Of a DNA stretch of 64,000 bases, positions 37,211-48,912 are shown piece after piece. A model generated the notes under the pieces. That model was not told the origin of the DNA. It saw only the letters and a list, made by a program, of their open reading frames with translations, and ran no database searches. The position numbers and the translations under genes are program-made. The stretch comes from Stenopsyche tienmushanensis (taxonomy: Eukaryota > Arthropoda > Insecta > Trichoptera > Stenopsychidae), in the NCBI GenBank assembly GCA_008973525.1, contig WACJ01000107.1:868001-932000 (forward strand), in the 5' to 3' direction. Positions within the stretch are counted from its first letter, which is position 1. Each line of letters opens with the position of its first letter.

Positions 37211-39989
37211 AAAGTTATTAAGATTATTTTAGTAGATATTTGAAGGTAAAAGATGATTAATTTTTTAATTAAATTTTAATAACTGTTGCAAATTATTTAC
37301 TCGTAGGTGGCCTTATTCGATTTTATTAATACTTTACCGCGCGTTAGCTACATAAAACTTTGTATACAAATACACATATAATATAATGGAATATTTTACG
37401 TTTGGATATTTTACTGCTAACTGGTGGTATTTTGCGTATGTGCTGTCGATTTTCCTTGTTTTCGACAGATGCTATTCGTTTTAAAAAATCTGAATATTTA
37501 CATACAACATTTTATGTGAAAATATCAACGCAATAATAATATTTTAAACTTATTTGTAAATATTGAATTATGTTAGAGAATCCGAAATGTTCAAAAAATC
37601 ATAATTGATATTTATTTTAGGAAATTATCTCGGCTTGTTCATTGAAGGATAATGTCTTCTACGAAATATTTTGAAGTTCAATGTTTAAATTACTGGACTA
37701 CCTAAACTTCTCGGAAACAGATTTTTTTGGAATGGTTTTGTTTTCATTTAAGGGAGGAAACCTTATTAGACGGTTCGAAATCCATCATCTAATATAACAA
37801 GGATCCAAAAGTTAACTCACTGTATCATCACTGGGATGATTAATCGATTAATTAGCATTATATTTGATATGAAATGAATATTATATTAGATATATTAAGG
37901 CAAATACCAGTATAACTTTTATAAAAAGACACGATTTTATTTGTCAAATTCGAGTTCGACGGTCACATTAGATGTCTATCCTATAATTTCTTCCCATTTC
38001 GTAAGTATTTTTTACTAGCGGCTATTTATGTATGGAATATATCATATAAAATGTTTTACGATGTCGATTTATGAAGTAGATTTCCAGCGAAATGACGATT
38101 TATTGCGATTTTTATATATTTCTATTATCCGTTTATTTGTATAAATACAAGAGCGTCGTTCTTATATACTCTTGCTGGATTATCATAAAGATGGATTCTG
38201 TATTTATGTGACGAAAAGAAAATAAGGCGAAATGGGAATTCTTTCAGGAGCGATATACTGAGGATAAACGTGGCCTTTATATCAATTTGTATTTTTTTAT
38301 TATGGAAGTTAAGAAGTTCTTTGTTGGATTTAATGCATAAGCCACGGTATTTAAATAAAATATCCCATCTCGTTTCAGGGAATTTGAAACGGTCCTGTCA
38401 ATGTGGCTGGGAGAGGTTGCGAGCTTTTATCGCCGGGGGATGATAAATAAGTTAAATCGGAGGGCAAAGTAGAACAGTCGGTTAATTGTCCGGCGTAAAA
38501 GACTTCAATTTGTTTCGGGTCTATTGAAAAAGTAATGTTTTTTCACGAGGGAGCAAAATTTGCTTTCTATAACGGGAGTAGAAATACTTAGTCACTCGAT
38601 TCGAGCAAACTTTCCGGCTGGGAGAGATAAGCTCGAGAGCGAAAACATTCAACGTTAAATATTAAAACATTAGTGAAATTAAGTTTCACTAGAACTTTGC
38701 TCGTACATGTAAGTTCTCCTATTTTCTGCTCGACGAATCCAGTTGCTGAATCCCGACCGATTCCAGGTCGACCCTGCTCTGATTGTCAGCTTTGTCTCAA
38801 AGTTGATATCGAATTTCCTAGTAAACAAGCGTCATTTTGCAACAGCCTTCGTCATTTATAGATATTCGATAGTTGTGTTTAGTTGATTAAATGTCATCAA
38901 ATGTCGAGGGTCGTTATGTTGGCGTCTTCGAATTCGGAGCGACTGAAGCGTTTGAACTCGCGTTAATTCATAAAGTGCTTTTGGTGACTGAAATTATTTC
39001 GATTGAATTTATCAGTAAGCCATAAAAAATTCAGGCAATTTATAATGGCATGAAATTTGTTCATTATACAATACGTTACTGTGAAAAGTTATAGGGAGGG
39101 CCATAAATAGGCCTTTTCTCCTTTTCGGGCTTATTGATTTTTCCGTCTGTTAAAATTTCCCTTTGTATCAATTTCAATTGAATTTTCCGCTGAAAAGCCT
39201 TGCCGAATTTTGTTTAAATAATTTTCCTTCCTCAAGCTTTTGTGCTTGATATCTTAAAAATTTGCTGATGAAATTCAACTCTTATTCATAGGGGTGTTAT
39301 TACGATCGTACGTGAATTTTTCGGCGGTGTTCGGCGCTGTCATGCGGCTTAACTCGGTTACTCGTTTGTCTAATTGATGATTCCGTTAATGTGAAAAAAT
39401 CTGTCGCTCCCTTAGGAAGGGTTGAGTGGCAGATCAACCCCTCGAGGCTTTTACCGGCGAAGGTGAGGTTTCCCTTTTCGTTGAATAATTACTCCACTTA
39501 GACGGTTTTCTTTGAACCACGACTTGTGACGTCATTGTTGAAATAACTTTTTGTCCCCTTGTAATTATAAAGTAACAATTTGCATAAACCCTTTTGCCGT
39601 CGCATTTTCATTACGCCTCTTTTAATTTTGTCTCAGTTATTGTTGTCGAAAAAAATAAGACAACGATCGAATCAATTCATTAAATAACGTCAAACGAATA
39701 TGCTTTTTACATCAATACTTATTGATTGATAGAGGCTTAAATATTTAAATAGAAAGCTGCTTAAAGGTAAAATCATTAAATTGATACAGTACTTCAATTG
39801 GAAATTTTGCAAATTGATAATGCTGCATATTTAATTTAAGTTGTTTGTTCATTTGAACTTGTACTTTGCTTAAAAAACTTTTAATATAAAGTCTGTTGGA
39901 ACGAAATAGCTTAAGCACTCAATCGGCTAGGGAATCTTCGACCGACGACTAACTTTTTTTTAGAGTTTATCTATTAGAGTTCATTAGTG
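37211..39989. other. Non-coding stretch with G+C-richer islands
   Basis: I see no supportable gene. 38380-38660 and 39250-39660 are G+C-richer and could be regulatory. Confidence 0.4.
37840..37854. promoter_or_regulatory. Paired-class homeodomain dimer site, copy 1
   Basis: TTAATCGATTAATTA contains TAAT-CG-ATTA, the P2 palindrome bound by dimers of paired-class homeodomains, plus an adjoining ATTA. The same 15 bases recur at 46267. Confidence 0.3.
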
Positions 39990-40300
39990 TCTCCTTCCAT
40001 TTAAGGTATCATCTCCATAATCGGATGTAGGCGATCATCTTTTCTAGGGAAATAATTTTTCATTTGATGATTTTCTATTGTCTTCTATATGTAGTTAAGT
40101 TAGTTTAGGATCTATGAGTGAGTGGCGAAATTATCATTCGTTTTAAATTATATATTAATTATTGTTTCCAAATTTAGTCACTCATAATCGTTATGTACGA
40201 ATCTATTAATCTCTTAGTATGTTATTAGTTTTTTTAGATCTGGGAAATCCGAATAAATTTGGATCGATATAATCGATCGGAAATATTAATATTTTCGATC
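39990..40300 (+). repeat. Repeat R2, copy 3 (longest)
   Basis: Reference copy of R2, spanning both parts seen separately at 36025 and 37115. It holds the TTTCTATTGTCTTCTATATG box, GTTAAGTTAGTTTAGG, and GATCTGGGAAATCCGAATAA near its 3' end. No coding frame. Family unknown. Confidence 0.4.
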
Positions 40301-40651
40301 TTACAGTTTGTATGGTATCAAGAGAATATTATAATTAATGTAAATCTGCAAAATCGTTTGTTAATGTAAATATAATACATAATGTTTTTAATTTCCCGAT
40401 ATTTCGAGCCTCCTGTCGGACTCATGGACGCGGTATAACTCTGATATATATAGTTAGGAATTTAATTATAATATTTCGTCATTACAATTAACGAATTATT
40501 TCATGATTTTTTATTTGTTATTTCGTGCATTTAAGCTTTTGATCGTCGATGATTCCTGTGGCATCTACTGTTTTTAACACAATAAACTGCTTATTCAATT
40601 CTGTATGTAAAGCCTGTTATTTTGAAGAGGCTCTATCTAGTTTTGCAATGA

Positions 40652-40870
40652 TCGTGCCATGATATGTTCACAATTAGCTTCCCTTTGAATGTCGTTTTGA
40701 TTCGAAGAATAAAGGGGAGCAATTCGACCATGTCATCATTTCCTCAAAGCATTACTGCTGAGGGTCTACTGTTGGTTGATGGAATAATAAAGAGTATAAA
40801 AAGGCTTTATGCTGGACGCATTCACAATGATTTGGTTGTTGCGCTCGTTGAGCACATCACACTAGGATGA
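40652..40870 (+). pseudogene. Tigger/pogo transposase C-terminal fragment
   Basis: The plus frame from about 40652 reads CHDMF, FPLNVVL and then SSFPQSITAEGLLLVDGIIK followed by SIKRLYAGRIHNDLVVALVE. This matches the end of the DDE domain of pogo/Tigger transposases. There, a DNA.CH segment is followed by FLP.NTT..LQP.DQGII...K..Y; here QPMDQG is degraded to LLVDG. A stop replaces the catalytic aspartate position of the DNA.CH motif. The N-terminal DNA-binding and first catalytic regions were not found. A pogo-like MITE lies 14 kb downstream (55201-55493), but kinship is not shown. Confidence 0.6.
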
Positions 40871-41226
40871 AGTTTGAAGCAATCACGAGACGCAGGTTCA
40901 AGTTTTGCCCTCTTGTAATTTTTGTCTCCTACGTCGAAATAAAACCGGTTTAGTTATTTACCTGTGTTAGAGAAGCACCTGCTCGAAGACATGAATTTAT
41001 TTCTTGGCGAAGGATGTCATGCGTTCAGGGAACATCTGTCAGGGAGAACATCTTTCGTCTTCAATGGACATTCAACGACAAGTGCTTGCTCCTCGTTTTA
41101 GTGACCGTCGTCGAGGGGACATTCCGAGCTTAGATATTTTTTAAAAAATAAAAAATGCATTCAAATTGTGCATTTTATATAAAAAATTGTATGATAAATA
41201 ATCTGATTATATTTTTTTATTTGCAG
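40871..41226. other. Non-coding stretch
   Basis: I see nothing supportable between the Tigger fragment and the candidate microexon except the long pyrimidine-rich tract before 41227. Confidence 0.4.
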
Positions 41227-41267
41227 GTAAATCTATGGATTCAACTCGATCATTTAGATGCAATCAT
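41227..41267 (+). other. Candidate 41-base microexon
   Basis: A strong acceptor (TATATTTTTTTATTTGCAG ending at 41226) and a consensus donor (CAT|GTAAGT, 41268-41273) bracket 41 bases. Two of three frames are open: VNLWIQLDHLDAI (frame 0) and KSMDSTRSFRCNH (frame 2, ending at a codon boundary). The splice-site pair is the best I noticed in the window. Function unknown; chance pairing is possible in A+T-rich DNA. Confidence 0.3.
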
Positions 41268-41273
41268 GTAAGT

Positions 41274-43040
41274 CATTTTTATAATGTTTTAATTTGAGGC
41301 ATTAAATGCGGAGATTCGTCTAGAGCAGACTGTGAGGATTTATGTACGAAGATTTCGGCTTTGGTGTTATCTCTCAGCGCATCAATAGTTGCCACATGCA
41401 AGGATCTTTGTGCTATCTCAGATTTTATGATCATACTTTATGACGACTGCTAACACCACTTTTATTACGCTCATAATCATTATTATGAAGTATATTCTTA
41501 CTTTTTATCGCGTTGAATATAAAACTCCGCCCGAGTAGAATTCGCCAAGGACCAAACATTAATTTCTGATGATTTTTTATTCAGTCCTTCATCTCAGAGT
41601 GGACTGAAAACTCAATAAGCAGACTTTGTTTCCAAAGAATTGCGCCCCAAGTATCTTTAAAAATCGTAGAATTTTATCGATACCCGTTTTGAATAATGCT
41701 AATTGAGCTTGAGTAGCTGTCATCCGCTTGGAAAGCTTGAAATACGTTTTCAATTTTCGATCAATTTAATGGATTTTTAGAGAAAAAATAGGAACATGTA
41801 ATGTACGAAGAAATATTGGTTTTCCGCTGATGAATAAAATAATTTTGCAAACCTAATTTATTTTAAGCATTTTTTGTTGCAAATTCGAGCTGTAGCTGCA
41901 AATTTAAATAATCGCCTAAAACATTTTCATATATTTTTTGTGAGTATATATTATAGGATGGCAAATTTGCATTCTATTCAGCACTTCCATGTATAATTTT
42001 TGTAAAGTGCCATTTAAATTCTTAACTGTTTTAGTGTATTCCAGAACTTTTCAAAGCGTTTTGAGGTGATGTGATTTTTTCTCAGGAATTCTATAAAAAG
42101 ATTTGGAGGCTCCAAAAATTGCTTTAACTGCGAAAATTTAAAGTGCAGTTAAAATGCAGAAAATCAATTAAGATTAGAAATTCTTAACTTAAATATAGGA
42201 TCATATTTCCAAATGCATCAACCCATCTGATTTTATTTGTATTTGTAGGGTATATGTATTATATACATGTATTGTTTGATTGTAACAAAGTTGGATTTTA
42301 ATGCTAATTGAAGCCCATTAAATTGACCCAATAAATCACGATAAGGTTAATAGAATTTGGAAAATTAACTTGAATTTTCAAAAAAAATCACAACTTTTCA
42401 ACAAACAAACGTATTAAAGTCAAATTTGGAATATGAAAAAATAGTCCCCCAAAAAATTAAAATATGCGAAGAATATGTGTACAAATTTTAAACTGCCATT
42501 TGGATTCGAAAATGTTTTTTTTTTTAAATGCAAGTTTTAATTTTCGTAGTATTTAAATTTGAATAAATTCATCTATTGTAAAAATATGGACATGAATTGG
42601 CATCCTTTCGCTTTCCGGGCAGATGCTCCAACCATTGGATCGATGCTCTTCCAGGTGGAGCAATATGTGAGAGATGAACACATAAATTCTATATGTTCTA
42701 AATAAATTTCCAAGTGAATATTTTTCTAGCTGGATTTTCTTCCTCAATATTTTTATCCAATTGACCTTGAGCCTTTACAATCGCGTTTTTCACATTGACA
42801 TTTTCCCTTTGTAGGGCTCAAGCGTTTTTTTTCTCCGCCGGTCAAGCAAAAGCGATTCGATTGTCGAACGCTCGGCCCTCGAGACGTTTTCGATTTGAGA
42901 ATTATTCAACTTCAGATAATATTAACTCGGCGCTGGAGCAATAAGCTCATAAAATTGACTGGAGCCTTTCAGCGACAATATTTATGTTTGTACGTTAAAT
43001 TTACGATTTAATAAGTCTTAACACTGCTATCTTAATATTT
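41274..43040. other. A+T-rich non-coding stretch
   Basis: I see no supportable gene. The minus-strand frame at 42553-42747 has no recognised motif. Confidence 0.4.
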
Positions 43041-43400
43041 TCATTGTAGGCATGATCTTCGTCATCTCAGTTTTCACGGGTCCTCATCTCGCCCCTTCAT
43101 TATTCATGCGTCGGGTCCTAAGAAACCGTTTGTTTAAACCTTGCCCCCGATTTAACAGTGGCCTGCCGGCACTTAATTCACTCTCGCAGGAACAAAGGCG
43201 GCGAAGACAGACAGACAAAGGCAGCCTCCTCCACTTTCACCCCGGCCAAGAAATTCAACTTTAGGGCCTCGCTGTAATTATCCATTTTGCGGGCGTTCTC
43301 TCCAAGTCGGGCGCGGGCGCCGCTACCCCTCATATCCGCGGCTCGGGACTTCCCCATATCTGCCCCGGTCTGTTGACATAATAGTTAAGGGTGTAATTTC
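43041..43400. promoter_or_regulatory. G+C- and CpG-rich island of unknown role
   Basis: Sharp compositional contrast with the flanks (for example GGGCGCGGGCGCCGCTACCC near 43309). A 70-codon plus frame lies within but without motifs. It could be a promoter-proximal or enhancer island. No TATA box or first exon is evident. Confidence 0.25.
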
Positions 43401-44032
43401 TGCCAGAATCGTGGCCACGGATGCCTGACTTTTGTCGATTGTGTGCCTTAAACGATCTTGGTTTAATTGATATGGAACTTTTTCACAGTTTAATCGGCGC
43501 CTTTATGCAAATATCTAAGTGCTCCTTTTATTCACTCTGTTAAACCGTTCGAAAGATATTTTACCTTCCACTCCTCAGTACAATATCGCATTACGTTTTC
43601 TCGTCATTCTTATTTTTATAGCCGATTATAACACTTGCGAGTTTTATACAATTTTAAAGCTTTCCTTTATGTTCCTTATTTACATAGGAATAAAATCGCA
43701 AGCGTATATATTATATGGCTGGATTTATTAAGCTTATATTCATGCATTATTCACGAAGTGAATTAAACGGAAGGCATCGAACTCATTATAAACAATAATG
43801 GACATTTCACTCTGTTATTAAATACGAAATATTTTAATTCCCTTTGTTTGACCATCATCTGCGAAAAAATAGATGAAACGCGAATTGTTCTTCGAAACAA
43901 ATATGGGGATGGAATATAATTAAGAGGGTAGATATTTTTTGTGAATTGTTCAGTAGTATATTGCAAATCACTATGGAAGGTTATAATTTTATTTTCAAAA
44001 TCGGTGCTTCGTTTGATAAACATTTCGCAAAA

Positions 44033-44400
44033 TAATATCTTTAGCGATGAGGCCCATTTTTGGATGAATGGATGTGTGAACAAGTAAAATTGTCGGATTT
44101 TGGATGTAACCAATTTACAAGAGATACATCAGCAACAAATGCATCTCAAAAAAATCCACTGTTTGATGTGGATTTTGATTTGGCGGAATCATCGCTCCGT
44201 ATTTCTACCAAAACGAAACTGGTATTGACATAACCGTCAACGACGAGTCCTACAGATCAATTTTAAGCAACTTATTGTAGCCTAAATTGGATGATATGAA
44301 TACCGACGACATGTGGTTTCAATACACAGCGCACGCTACGATGGACATTATACACGAGAGATTTGAGAGCTTGGTTATCTTACGCGGCGGCGACAAAATT
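44033..44400 (+). pseudogene. Tc1/mariner-superfamily transposase fragment (FSDEAHF type)
   Basis: The plus strand reads NIFSDEAHFWMNGCVNK, then after a TAA and a frameshift PYFYQNETGIDITVNDES, PKLDDMNTDDMWFQ and FESLVILRGGD. This is the order seen in a widespread arthropod Tc-like transposase with FSDEAHF, GPYFF.N, WPKLDD and GGD landmarks. The first catalytic D (SDEAHF) is present, but the second, normally in FQQDGA, is lost (FQYTAHA). Stops lie at 44085 (TAA), 44164 and 44176 (TGA where Trp codons are expected) and 44278 (TAG). Sequence after GGD, including the third acidic residue, is gone. Clearly dead; no terminal repeats seen. Confidence 0.8.
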
Positions 44401-44825
44401 AGTATGTTATGTTAAATTTGTTCAATTCATTTTGACATTTTTTTAAATTCAATACATAAACAATTTTGTAGTATTAAAGAGGTTGAATAGTAAAAAATAC
44501 CATCTCGAAGGATCTCTCATCTCGATTTTATTAAAAAGATATGATTTCTTGATTGTAATTAACATTATAAATCAATTAGAATACAATTCCGGATAAAAGG
44601 TTTTCCAACTCAGTCCTATTTATAAGCGCCGTAAGCTATCTTTGTGTTTTGTAAATTAATTACGAATTAATTCGATTAGCCGGCCTAATGGGGATGTGGA
44701 TATAAGGCTATTATCTTTTAAATTACAATAATATAAAGGTTTAGAAAACATATTTTTATAAATATTAATTAGTGTTGGTTGGGTGAAAATTGCGACTTTA
44801 TTACTTGTGTAAAAATAAAAAATAC
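44401..44825. other. Non-coding stretch
   Basis: I see nothing supportable between the transposase pseudogene and the foldback element. Confidence 0.5.
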
Positions 44826-44828
44826 TGA

Positions 44829-45028
44829 GGCCAGATCCACACTATGGTGCCGGTAACGGTTCGATCTCGCTCCGATCCCGGTCCGATCAAATATTCTTAC
44901 ACAAGAAACAATCAAAGTATTCACACTATCGGTTCGTTCCAATTCCGTTTCTTGTATGAGAATATTTGACCGGACTGAGACCGAGAGCGAGATCGAACTG
45001 TTACCGGCACCATAGTGTGGATTGGGCC
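44829..45028. mobile_element. Foldback MITE, copy 2 (200 bp, TGA target duplication)
   Basis: Same element as 28541-28718. The ends are GGCCAGATCCACACTATGGT and the complement of CCATAGTGTGGATTGGGCC, with long inverted arms through GGTTCGATCTC and CAAATATTCTTACAC. It is flanked by TGA on both sides (44826-44828 and 45029-45031). The central loop is about 22 bases longer than in copy 1 (around CGGTTCGTTCCAATTCC). Confidence 0.88.
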
Positions 45029-45370
45029 TGATAGGAATCTCAACATGCTTCCTGTAATAGAAAAGCTCCATAAAATTGTCAAATAAGCTTGATTGCCTAT
45101 GATCATCAGGTCTGGAACATCTTAAACGTGTAAGCAAATTAAATACCCTAAAAGCATGTCATGTTTTTTTGATTTCGGTTTCAAATGTGTTGTACGGTTT
45201 TAATGCTGTAAAACAATGATCGACAGTTCATGAGGCACTGTAAATCTGTCAATGTAAATTCTCTTGTCTGCCTGCAAAATTTTTCGATAGTGCTATAGGA
45301 ATATATTAATGCAACATAAGATTATCATTTATTTTAATTGATATTTAGTTTCAGTTCTTCAGACAGCGAT

Positions 45371-45412
45371 GGAAATTCACCATTTTAAGTGTTATTTAAA
45401 TGGTGAATTTTC
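45371..45412. repeat. Hairpin with ~14-bp arms
   Basis: AAATTCACCATTT and its complement AAATGGTGAATTT, extended by GG/CC pairs, enclose a loop of about 12 bases. It is short for a microRNA precursor. No known mature microRNA is recognised. Confidence 0.4.
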
Positions 45413-47209
45413 CTCGCATGCTCAATTTGTTGCTTTGGTTTTTCGCACGTTTCGCTAAGTATTTAAATGTGTCACTTTTTTAAAAATGCGAAGCATTCGA
45501 AATTGATCGCTATTGACGCTTCCATCCATTACGATCACTCCTGGAGTGGAGACGATGTGAGGACAGATGATTGAACATTTGGAATTCAGTTAAGGTGTTT
45601 CGCAGACGCGTTTACCTGTCTCGCAAATAGATCAATGTCTCGGATGAAAGTGGCTGTCTCAGACAGATGTCGGTACAAATGATTCAAAGTAATTCTTTAC
45701 CCGACCGTAAAATGTGGCAGTGGTGTTAAAACCCGGCACGCGTTCACCTTTACCCCATAAGTTATCCCGGAGCTCTGCAATCAATGCACGTTTTATACGA
45801 AAAGAAGAGCGACTGTTGCGCATCTACTGTTTGCTCTCTCCTCCGAATCCCACGTGAGACATGCCTTTTTCATTTTTGTCTATAATATGAATATCGATTT
45901 TCGGGATTCGCCGGGAATACCGAATAGTTTATCTGACATGCATGCACGTTTTCAATTTCAATCTTATGACGTTCAGAAGTAGACGTGCATCCACGCGGAA
46001 AATGTTTTAAGATCCGCGCTTTAAAAATACAATGGCTAATGCTTCAACACTGAAGATATATATACAGCCGTGTCAAAATGCACATTCTAGATAAATGTTG
46101 ACTTTACCACACGTTAGGATAAGCGTATATCTGCATGCAGCAAACACATCGTTATCAAATCATGTTTGATACATATTTGTTCGATATTCGACACACGAAT
46201 ATCCTTCGCATTCGAGTTATCTCCTCCTTTATAGACAAGTTGTTTCCGAGAAATATGGCGTGTGTATTAATCGATTAATTAATAATATAGCCGTCCAAAT
46301 TTCCCATGCTTGAAAATACGTAGTTTCAACGCAAATATTCAACCTAAACATGCAAAAAAATAATGACGAAAAAAAGGGTTTTTTAATTAAGAAAATTCGC
46401 CCTGTATATCGATTATATGCAATATAATCCGCTTTTAAGCCCGTCGCTTTTGAGTTGCGTTCATATCAGATATTATTATATATATGATGGATTCTAAGTT
46501 ATTCACAATCAATGAGACAATCGTTCATTTGGGATCTTATAAATAATTAACCGCCGATTTATCAATATATTTCATGTGACTAAATATCAAGTGATTTCCA
46601 GTGAAGAGACTATAGCGATTATCATTTTATCTTATCAGCTTACAACTCGATTTTTAGATCTGATTAAATGTAGTCATGCGGTCTTTTTGTGGCGGAAAAC
46701 CCTATTTTTGATATTTTTAGCTGTGAAATAAATCTATGGATGTGCTGAGTATTTCATGCCATTTTGTCGTGATAATCGGATTTCGAATTAATATTTTTTT
46801 TATCAATCTACCGTTTAAGAATAGTTTTCATCCTGATGTTGATGTCAGATAATTATAATGGTTTTATAAGGCTTTTTTAAAATATACTATACAAGCAAGT
46901 CCATAGATATTAAATAAACTTATTATAAATGGTAATGGTAAAAGTAGGTCAATTGCAATGATGAAAAATTTCTATCCAAGTTTCATTTTGATACGAGAGT
47001 TGTGGTATCGTTTTTGTTATCTGTTTTTCATTAAATTTTTTTCCTAAATTTTTAAACATTTCCCGACATTCAGTTAGTACAAACACTAGAAGTTTCATCA
47101 GATTGAATCATGGTGTCTGTAACTGATATCATATCATCTAATATGTATTCGTCTATCGCTTCAAGTAAAAACAAACAGAAATGACACCTTCCAGTTCCAA
47201 GTCCGGGAA
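45413..47209. other. Non-coding stretch
   Basis: I see no supportable gene. The region 45530-46050 is G+C-richer. Confidence 0.4.
46267..46281. promoter_or_regulatory. Paired-class homeodomain dimer site, copy 2
   Basis: Identical 15 bases to 37840-37854, with the P2 core TAATCGATTA. Confidence 0.3.
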
Positions 47210-47437
47210 ATGAAATGCAAGTGGGTCGGACGGAACCCATTTAATTATCCAACGCAAACACTTGTAACTGAATGCTGGATTATGCGATTTCTGCACAAGG
47301 AGACTGATCAACGTCCATCGGCTATAGACGGGATTCCAACCAATGATTTGATAAAGTATCATCTTGCTGAACAACCACCGACTTTAACGTACCTTGACGT
47401 GTTAATATTTCCAAGAAATATGATCAGAATTTCATAG
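47210..47437 (+). CDS. Unrecognised 75-codon ORF
   Basis: Plus-strand frame from an ATG at 47210, open upstream to about 47160 as well, encoding VGRNPFNYPTQTLVTECWIM and QRPSAIDGIPTNDLIKYHLA. After the TAG at 47435 the same frame stays open for about 22 more codons. Composition is balanced and protein-like compared with the flanks, but I cannot name a family and the minus strand is also open across the same bases. It may be an exon, a fragment of an old insertion, or chance. Confidence 0.25.
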   Translation: MKCKWVGRNPFNYPTQTLVTECWIMRFLHKETDQRPSAIDGIPTNDLIKYHLAEQPPTLTYLDVLIFPRNMIRIS

Positions 47438-48729
47438 GCCGTTTACGATAATCCATCATGTCACCAGTCAACAAGCCAAAATGGATCATATAACGCGTAA
47501 GTATAATGATCCGAACATGACCGAATACAACGGTGCTGTGCAACGGTACAAAATCAATCATGGAAAATAGCCATAATTAATTCAGTGCTGTGTGATTTGT
47601 GATCACGAGGGTGACAAGCCCGGGCTCTTATCGCATCAGTCCAGGTCATCACAATAAATACCGAGGATTTTCTCACGGGGTTGACTTCATAAGCGCGGCG
47701 TTGTCCTTGTTTCTTTAGTGCCCTCCCAGGACCTCGCCTCGAGCGCAATTCCTATTGCCGGACCTCTTCTCTCGCCGTTAATATTTTACATCCAATCTCT
47801 ATAATGAGAGGTTTTGTGTAGAGGCATCCAACTTCTCACTTACAGCTCTAGGGGTAATTTGAAATAAATCTAAAGCGTACTGACCTGACATTCGTACATA
47901 CAATAAGGAGCTTTCGACACGCGAGTATTTGTTCGTTCGCGGTTTCTTTATGATGCTTGCGTGTGGAGGAACTAACTTTTAAAGTGTCACAGGCTTTGTC
48001 TCATTTTAGTAACTTAGTTCAGACATGAGCAGTCTTCGAGACAATTTTCCACTTCATTAATCAAGAGCGTGTTACATAAGGAGGACCCTTTTCACGTCAT
48101 GTGAATATACAGCCAGCATGTCGAATTCGAAATCCCATTAAGTCACTTTGTACACAAATCCTTATAGATGTGTAAATTTATTAAGTATCATTAGGAAATA
48201 TAAAATTTGAATTGAAAAACAAACCTGGAAGTTGAACAGCATGGAGAGCAGAAGATTTGAACTTGACTGAGCGTACAAGAACAATCATATAACAAGGGTA
48301 TAATGAATTGATTTTTGTAATCTCAATAGAAAGATTGCATTCTAAAACGATGCGATGCGAACCTAAGGAATGTTCGGGTAGTATACATTCATGAAAACTG
48401 GATCCGATACAGGATATAATGCACCATCTCTCAAGGTGGTTATTTACTCTTTAAAAATGGATACTTATATATTATTGGATTAAATGCGTTCATTATGTGT
48501 TTTGATCATCGTCTTTCGTCGACTATTAAAAAATTGAATAAGTTTGTTTTTGTAGATAATATTAACACATTTTATGAGGGATCAAAGCTTACAAAACATA
48601 CATAGGATTGCGATTTCAGTTGTTAGATATGTATTCATACACTTAAAAATACGAATGTATTGAGATAAACATGACTGTGATCATAGTTAACCTCAACTGC
48701 GACTAGTTATTTGTAAAGTGAGACCAGTC
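47438..48729. other. Non-coding stretch
   Basis: I see no supportable gene. 47590-47790 is G+C-richer. Confidence 0.4.
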
Positions 48730-48912
48730 AGCAAAGGGTGAGTAGTGCGCCGAAAATTATGTACACAGTCTCCCGCAAATGATGTGTTAAATATGTAACA
48801 TATATAGGTCACGAATGAAGAAATACGCCATGACACTATAATGGCCGATGATACAACGTGTGTGTCATGGTTCAGTGTATTTTGTGTACTCGCCGATATT
48901 GCATAATAACAA
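48730..48912 (+). pseudogene. Possible reverse transcriptase remnant (QGSVLSP...YADD region)
   Basis: Two nearby frames show QRVSSAPKIMYT and, about 30 codons on, HDTIMADDTTCVSW. Their order and spacing recall the QGSVLSPxLFxxY and YADDT motifs of non-LTR reverse transcriptases. There are several stops and a frameshift, and the tyrosine of YADD is replaced by Met. Similarity is weak and based on short motifs. Confidence 0.25.

Noticed and set aside
37771..37783. GGTTCGAAATCC resembling a tRNA B box
   Set aside because: No matching A box, acceptor stem or cloverleaf can be drawn around it.
43855..43866. Minus-strand FADD-like codons suggesting a reverse transcriptase
   Set aside because: None of the flanking reverse transcriptase motifs occur; four residues are easily met by chance.
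44769..45137. 122-codon minus-strand ORF
   Set aside because: Most of it is translation of the foldback element's inverted arms.
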